A DNA stretch of 27,444 nt. Source: JAHEAO01 sp037968535 (lineage in GTDB: Bacteria > Pseudomonadota > Alphaproteobacteria > Rhodobacterales > Rhodobacteraceae). Position numbers and translations under genes: made by a program. Within the stretch, counting starts at the first letter, position 1, and the number at the start of each line of letters is the position of its first letter. The stretch lies in contig JBBKVT010000255.1 in assembly GCA_037968535.1 (NCBI GenBank), forward strand, positions 1 to 27,444, given 5' to 3'. The notes under the pieces were generated by a model. The model did no database searches, was not told where the DNA came from, and saw only the letters and a program-made list of their open reading frames with translations. This document shows positions 23,343 to 27,444 of this stretch, in pieces.

Positions 23343-24470
23343 TTAACGAACGGCAGTTTTCGCCGCGAGTTCATCAATCCTGAAGACCATATCAAGGATC
23401 AGTGCGGCAGGGTCAAGGTTCACCGTCTTGCCGTGCCGGGCGCGGGCGCCAAGGGTCTGCTGCAACTCGGCCCATTGCCGACCGACGTGCGCATTGGGGG
23501 CCAGTCGCTGCATGAGATCGGCTTCGCCAGGTGCGGCCTCGACGATGGGTGGGCCGCTGACGCCGGTTCGGGCTGTGCGCCCGAGAAACAGGTCCATCAA
23601 GCGCAGCAGCAGATCGAAGCGCGGTTCGTTCTGCCGCCCCACGGCGCTTTCGGCAAGGCGCAGCGCCTTGGGACGGTCGAGCTGGGGAAGCGAGGCGAAA
23701 AGCGTGACAATTTCACCGTAGGCGGCCATGCCGTCGAGATTTGTCAGCCGCACCGCCTCGCCCACCGAGCCACCCGACAGGGCCGATAGGGCGGGCATAT
23801 CCGCGCCGGTTTCCGACCCCGCTGCTATCATTGCGCGGGCCATGTCGTCAGGAGCCAGCGGAATGCATCGCAATTCGCGGCAACGGCTGCGGATCGTGGG
23901 CAGCAGTCGCGACGGCTGGTGACTGACGAGCAGGATCGTGGCATCGTCGGGCGGTTCTTCCAATAGTTTCAGTAGCGCGTTGGCGGCCTGCGGATTCATT
24001 TCGTCGGCACAGTCTACAATCACGACGCGCCGACCGCCATCCGCTGCGGACAGATGAAAGAACCCTTTCAATTCGCGCACATCGTCGATCACGATGACCG
24101 TCCGCATTTTGCCGGTGTCGGGGTTTACGGTGCGACGGACCAGTTTCAGCCGTGGCTCGGACAAGGCCGTGACGCGGCGACTGACAGGGTGATCGGCGGG
24201 CACCTCCAGCGTGCGAACCGTTGCAAGACCATCACCCGGCATGTCGCCGTCGAGCGTTTGGGCCAGCAGGAACCGCGCGATGCGCCAAGCCAGCGTGGCC
24301 TTGCCGACACCGCGCGGACCTGTGATCAGCCAGCCGTGATGCAGCCGCCGAGCGTTCCAGGCTTCCAGAATCGCCGCTTCCGCCTCTGACTGACCAATCA
24401 AAGTTGGCGCGTTTCGGGGATGCGGCGCACCCTCGACGCGGTCAGGTTCTGAAATTTCCGTATCACTCAT
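23343..24470 (-). CDS. holB: DNA polymerase III subunit delta'
   Basis: The 375-residue AAA+ clamp-loader subunit helps load the beta sliding clamp during replication. It shows the phosphate loop GPRGVGKAT (51-59), Walker-B-like VVIVDCADEM (149-158), the helix NALLKLLEEPP, and the arginine-finger motif SRC (195-197). The P-loop is better conserved than in E. coli delta', where it is degenerate; this is usual in alphaproteobacteria. Its ATG overlaps the tmk stop (ATGA), so it is translationally coupled. An alternative label would be a dnaX-like ATPase, but the length and the tmk-holB-tatD order favour delta'. Confidence 0.95.
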   Translation of the reverse strand: MSDTEISEPDRVEGAPHPRNAPTLIGQSEAEAAILEAWNARRLHHGWLITGPRGVGKATLAWRIARFLLAQTLDGDMPGDGLATVRTLEVPADHPVSRRVTALSEPRLKLVRRTVNPDTGKMRTVIVIDDVRELKGFFHLSAADGGRRVVIVDCADEMNPQAANALLKLLEEPPDDATILLVSHQPSRLLPTIRSRCRELRCIPLAPDDMARAMIAAGSETGADMPALSALSGGSVGEAVRLTNLDGMAAYGEIVTLFASLPQLDRPKALRLAESAVGRQNEPRFDLLLRLMDLFLGRTARTGVSGPPIVEAAPGEADLMQRLAPNAHVGRQWAELQQTLGARARHGKTVNLDPAALILDMVFRIDELAAKTAVR

Positions 24471-25090
24471 TCCAGACGGGCCGTGGCGATCGCATGCACC
24501 TGCTCTGCCACGACATCGACAGGGCGATCACCTTCGACCACGACACAGCGATCAGGAAATTCGTGGGCGAGATCCAGAAAGCCGTCCCGCATTCTTTTTT
24601 GCAAGGATTCGCCAAAGCCTTCGAAGCGCTCGTCCGCGGTCTGGCGCGACAATGCACGGGCAAGACCCTTGGCCGGGTCCATGTCAATGATGAAGGTCAG
24701 GTCCGGTTCACGCCCGATCATCAGTGCGTGCAACTTGTCGACGACATCGCGCAGATCGCCGCGAGAGATGCCCTGATAGAGCCGCGTCGAATCGGCGAAA
24801 CGATCGCAAATCACCACATTTCCGGCGGCGAGCGCCGGGGCGATGGTTTTTTCCAGGTGATCGCGGCGTGCGGCGGTGAAAAGCAGGATTTCCGTCTCAG
24901 CCGACCAGCGGTCCGGATCGCCCTGCAATACCAGCGTTCGGATTTCCTCGGCCCCTTCGGACCCGCCTGGCTCGCGCGTCAGCACGACCTCGCGCCCGTC
25001 TGTGCGCAGCCGATCGGCCAGCAAACGGGCCTGCGTGGACTTGCCGGATCCGTCAATCCCTTCGAACGTGATGAACAGACCCCTGGACAT
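24467..25090 (-). CDS. tmk: Thymidylate kinase
   Basis: This 207-residue cytosolic kinase phosphorylates dTMP to dTDP for DNA synthesis. Visible features are the P-loop FEGIDGSGKST (9-19), TREPGG (38-43), D96-R97-F98 in CDRFADST, and the LID-region RQTADERFE. The length is normal for bacterial Tmk. The ATG at 25090 overlaps the carboxypeptidase stop (TGATG), and its own stop overlaps holB. The operon order is the one usual in alphaproteobacteria. Confidence 0.97.
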   Translation of the reverse strand: MSRGLFITFEGIDGSGKSTQARLLADRLRTDGREVVLTREPGGSEGAEEIRTLVLQGDPDRWSAETEILLFTAARRDHLEKTIAPALAAGNVVICDRFADSTRLYQGISRGDLRDVVDKLHALMIGREPDLTFIIDMDPAKGLARALSRQTADERFEGFGESLQKRMRDGFLDLAHEFPDRCVVVEGDRPVDVVAEQVHAIATARLE

Positions 25091-26247
25091 CAGGTCGCTG
25101 GAAGCGCCTCGCCCATGACGGTGCGGAAAAGGACAAGCGCTGCCGAGCGCAATCGCGGCAGGAAGCCGCCCCGCGCCACGTCGCGATCAGACACCAGCGG
25201 CACGTGCGCTGGTGGCATATCCTTGAGCGTCACCACGAGGTCGGCGACCTCCTGTCCCAAGGTGATCGGCGCTTCGATCGGTCCGCGATAAACGACCTCG
25301 GCCGACAGCGCGTCGCGCTCAAGCGCGGGCAGCAGAAGCGAGATGTCGTTGGCTGCTACAAGTCCGATTTCCTGATGATCGCCCATCCAGACATCGGCGC
25401 GCGTGACCTCGTCGCCCTTCTTCATTACCGTCTTCTGAACGAACTGTCGGAAGGCCCAGTTGACGACTCGTTCGGATTCCTCTGACCGTTCCTTTTCCGA
25501 CGAAAGCCCCGAAAGCACGAAAACGATCCGACGGGTGCCTTGCGTGGCGGATCCCACGATGCCGTATCCGGCCTCGGATGTGTGACCAGTCTTCAGCCCG
25601 TCGGCGCCGATCCCCAAATTCAAAAGCGGATTGCGATTGAACCGGTTGTCCGGCGCGCGTCCGTCGTAGGGATATTCCTTCTGCCCGAAGTATCCATAGT
25701 ATTCGGGAAATTCGGTGATCAGGCGCACTGCCACCATGCCAAGATCATGCACGCTCATCCTGTGGTTCGGGTTTGGCCAGCCACTGGCGTTGACAAAGGT
25801 TGAACCATTCAGGCCGAGTGCCACCGCGCGGTCGTTCATCAGCCGCGCGAACGCGTCTTCGCTGCCGGCCAGACCTTCTGCGACAACCACGCAGGCATCG
25901 TTGCCTGACAACACGATGATCCCCTGGATCAGCTGTTCGACCGTCGGGCGATCGGTCTCGTTCAAGAACATCGTAGAGCCGCCCATCGCCTTGGCTTTGC
26001 TCGATACGCCGAATTGCGTTTCCATTGTCAGCCGGCCATCGTGCAACGCTTCGAACAACATGTTCAGTGTCATCAATTTCGACATCGACGCCGGCGGTAT
26101 TGGCACGTCGGCATCCTTTTCCATCAGCACCGTGCTGGTCGTGACGTCATAGACGAAAGCCGCACGGGCTTGCGTTTCGAAAGCTTGAACGGGTGATGCC
26201 ACCGAACAGGCAATCACGAGCAAAAGATGGGCGATCAGGTTTCGCAT
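25090..26247 (-). CDS. D-alanyl-D-alanine carboxypeptidase (S11, PBP5/6 type)
   Basis: The 385-residue periplasmic serine enzyme removes the terminal D-Ala from peptidoglycan pentapeptides and so limits cross-linking. It has a signal peptide (1-22, cleavage after VQA), the SxxK motif S54/K57 in PASMSKLMT, SGN at 114-116 and KTG at 219-221. A C-terminal PBP5-like beta domain follows (about 280-360), ending in a hydrophobic/basic segment (about 366-378) that may be the amphipathic membrane anchor. It begins 18 bases after the RlpA-like gene and overlaps tmk by one base. The E. coli rlpA-dacA neighbourhood supports the pairing. Confidence 0.96.
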   Translation of the reverse strand: MRNLIAHLLLVIACSVASPVQAFETQARAAFVYDVTTSTVLMEKDADVPIPPASMSKLMTLNMLFEALHDGRLTMETQFGVSSKAKAMGGSTMFLNETDRPTVEQLIQGIIVLSGNDACVVVAEGLAGSEDAFARLMNDRAVALGLNGSTFVNASGWPNPNHRMSVHDLGMVAVRLITEFPEYYGYFGQKEYPYDGRAPDNRFNRNPLLNLGIGADGLKTGHTSEAGYGIVGSATQGTRRIVFVLSGLSSEKERSEESERVVNWAFRQFVQKTVMKKGDEVTRADVWMGDHQEIGLVAANDISLLLPALERDALSAEVVYRGPIEAPITLGQEVADLVVTLKDMPPAHVPLVSDRDVARGGFLPRLRSAALVLFRTVMGEALPAT

Positions 26248-26265
26248 GGTCGCAGTCGGTCTCCC

Positions 26266-27162
26266 TCAGTTGGTGACGGCATAGGCGTCGGAAAAACCCA
26301 ACGACTTGATCTTGGCTAAGATCGCCGATCTTTCCGTTGCATTCGTCGCGGGACCCGCCAAGACCCGCCAATAGTCCTTGCCAGCGGTCGACGACTTCTT
26401 GACAGCGGGAACAATGCCGTTCTTGCGCAGCATATCAGCGGTCTTTTCGGCATTCGCCTCGACGCTGAAAATTCCGATTTGAAGGTATGGCTTGTCGAGT
26501 GTGGATTTCGCTGCCGGGGCAGGGGCCGCAGTGGGTTGACCTGCCGTCATGATCGCGTCGGCGGACATTGTCGGTTCCGGTTTTGGCGTGATCTTGCCTT
26601 CGGCCTTGTCGATGGCCGCCGATGCCGTTGCGGCGACCGGGTCGATCGGCGTGGTCCTTATCTCGGTGCCCGCAGCGAGTTGGGTCTCTGTCGCCGACGC
26701 CACGATCGGGACTTCCTCGCGCCGCAATGCCGTGACATTGAGATTGGCCGGTGCACCGGCCAGCATCTCAAGCGCCTCTGCTGCGTCCGACGAAACCTGG
26801 ATACGGGGGCCGGGATTGTCCCGCTCACGTCGAAAGAGCGCCCCGATGACGAACTTTCCGTTGGACTCGTTGCGGATGATCACGCGCTCGGGCTCGGCCA
26901 CATCAGGATGGGCCACCCACACACCACCCAAAGACGGTCGCCCGTCCCAAAGACCGGCATCGGTCTTCTGAAAAACCTCGGCGTCTTCGACATCTCGTTC
27001 GATCAGCGTGGTTTCCGTCCCGACGGCCATACTTTCGGCTTCGTCCGACGCGGGTTCTTTTGCCGGGAACAATGATTTGAGGCCGGAGCCTTCCTCGCAC
27101 GCCGTCAGAAATAGCGCGCCCGTCAGTATCAGAGCCAGTCGCCCCGCACCTGCACTTGCCAT
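26266..27162 (-). CDS. RlpA-like SPOR-domain lipoprotein
   Basis: The 298-residue predicted outer-membrane lipoprotein has a lipobox LTAC (C22). A central segment (about 78-145) can be aligned with the RlpA double-psi barrel: H85 in VAHP at the place of the AAH histidine, VIIRNESNGK, D115 near the NDRGP position, and SSDAAEAL. A Pro/Ala-rich linker leads to a C-terminal SPOR domain (about 225-298), which binds glycan stripped of peptides at division sites. The upstream acidic catalytic residues of RlpA are not in the expected places, so lytic transglycosylase activity is doubtful. The ATG at 27162 has AAGGGGG seven bases upstream. It is first in the run with the carboxypeptidase, tmk and holB. 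Confidence 0.88.
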   Translation of the reverse strand: MASAGAGRLALILTGALFLTACEEGSGLKSLFPAKEPASDEAESMAVGTETTLIERDVEDAEVFQKTDAGLWDGRPSLGGVWVAHPDVAEPERVIIRNESNGKFVIGALFRRERDNPGPRIQVSSDAAEALEMLAGAPANLNVTALRREEVPIVASATETQLAAGTEIRTTPIDPVAATASAAIDKAEGKITPKPEPTMSADAIMTAGQPTAAPAPAAKSTLDKPYLQIGIFSVEANAEKTADMLRKNGIVPAVKKSSTAGKDYWRVLAGPATNATERSAILAKIKSLGFSDAYAVTN

Positions 27163-27354
27163 GCCGTGCCCCCTTATCGCGCGGGCGTTGCCGCACGGTT
27201 ATTGCTCGATTAACACAGGCGCGTCCGCCCGCTTCTGTCATCATACTAGCGACTGCGCCTGCACAATGGAAGCGTCAGGCAAAGAGATCGGCATCTTTCG
27301 GCCCCGAAATCTCCGCTTTCAGAATCGCGTCCCAACCCCTATCCCTGCCGCGCC
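27163..27354. other. Divergent intergenic region, RlpA-like gene / tRNA-Ser
   Basis: This 192-base gap holds no gene I can support. On the minus strand a TATGAT hexamer could be a -10 box for the RlpA-like gene, but the best -35 (TTGTGC) sits only 15 bases away. On the plus strand TATCCC (27340-27345) with TTCAGA 16 bases upstream may be the tRNA-Ser promoter. Both are weak. Confidence 0.3.
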
Positions 27355-27444
27355 GGAGGAGTGGCAGAGTGGTCGAATGCGACGGTCTTGAAAACCGTTG
27401 AAGGTGAAAGTCTTCCGTGGGTTCGAATCCCACCTCCTCCGCCA
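27355..27444 (+). tRNA. tRNA-Ser (TGA)
   Basis: This is a complete 90-base class II tRNA ending exactly at the window edge. The acceptor stem pairs GGAGGAG (27355-27361) with CTCCTCC (27434-27440), followed by discriminator G and an encoded CCA. The anticodon stem ACGGT/ACCGT holds anticodon TGA at 27389-27391. The long variable arm (AAGGTGAAAGTCTTCC region) and the TTCGAAT T-loop are typical of serine tRNAs. It reads UCA and other UCN codons depending on modification. Confidence 0.97.

Noticed and set aside
1..27444. CRISPR array, prophage, toxin-antitoxin or defence island
   Set aside because: No regularly spaced repeats, no phage or transposase genes, and nearly all gaps are under 300 bases between housekeeping genes.

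Overview
The window looks like core chromosome of an alphaproteobacterium of the Rhodobacteraceae (Roseobacter/Rhodobacter group). The reasons are a Shemin-pathway 5-aminolevulinate synthase that reads like the Rhodobacter HemA, GC-rich DNA with long antisense shadow frames, several TTG/GTG starts, and family-typical gene orders: RodZ-like/ispG, amidase/PBP1A/prfB, bactofilin/M23, and rlpA-like/DD-carboxypeptidase/tmk/holB/tatD. The species cannot be named from this sequence. I see no prophage, transposon, integrase, CRISPR array or rRNA.

Layout. The left edge holds two tandem tRNA-Asp(GTC) genes (the first cut by the window), then a leftward M20 peptidase that diverges from hemA. A RodZ-like membrane HTH protein and ispG follow on the plus strand. 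A periplasmic DsbA-like oxidoreductase converges on ispG and diverges from a class I/II aminotransferase. Next comes a rightward cell-wall and translation block: AMIN/Amidase_3 amidase, PBP1A, prfB and a DUF2189 membrane protein. Facing it is a leftward, overlapping pair of bactofilin and M23 endopeptidase, closed by a clear terminator.

From about 16.0 to 20.7 kb lies one rightward operon for a polyamine-type ABC importer: ATPase, binding protein, a small DUF1330 protein, and two permeases. It has a possible sigma-54 promoter and a very stable hairpin after the binding-protein gene. From 20.7 to 27.2 kb runs a leftward series: RlpA-like SPOR lipoprotein, DD-carboxypeptidase, tmk, holB, tatD, a PhnP-like metallo-hydrolase and an AEC permease. 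Start/stop codons overlap by 1 to 4 bases at four of its six junctions. A complete tRNA-Ser(TGA) ends the window.

Seven gene products concern the cell envelope and peptidoglycan: the RodZ-like protein, amidase, PBP1A, bactofilin, M23 peptidase, RlpA-like lipoprotein and DD-carboxypeptidase. The window is mostly housekeeping, and I found no convincing wholly new system. The best leads are the DUF1330 gene wired into the transporter operon, the RNA structures of that operon, the degenerate RlpA-like lipoprotein, and the bactofilin/M23 pair.
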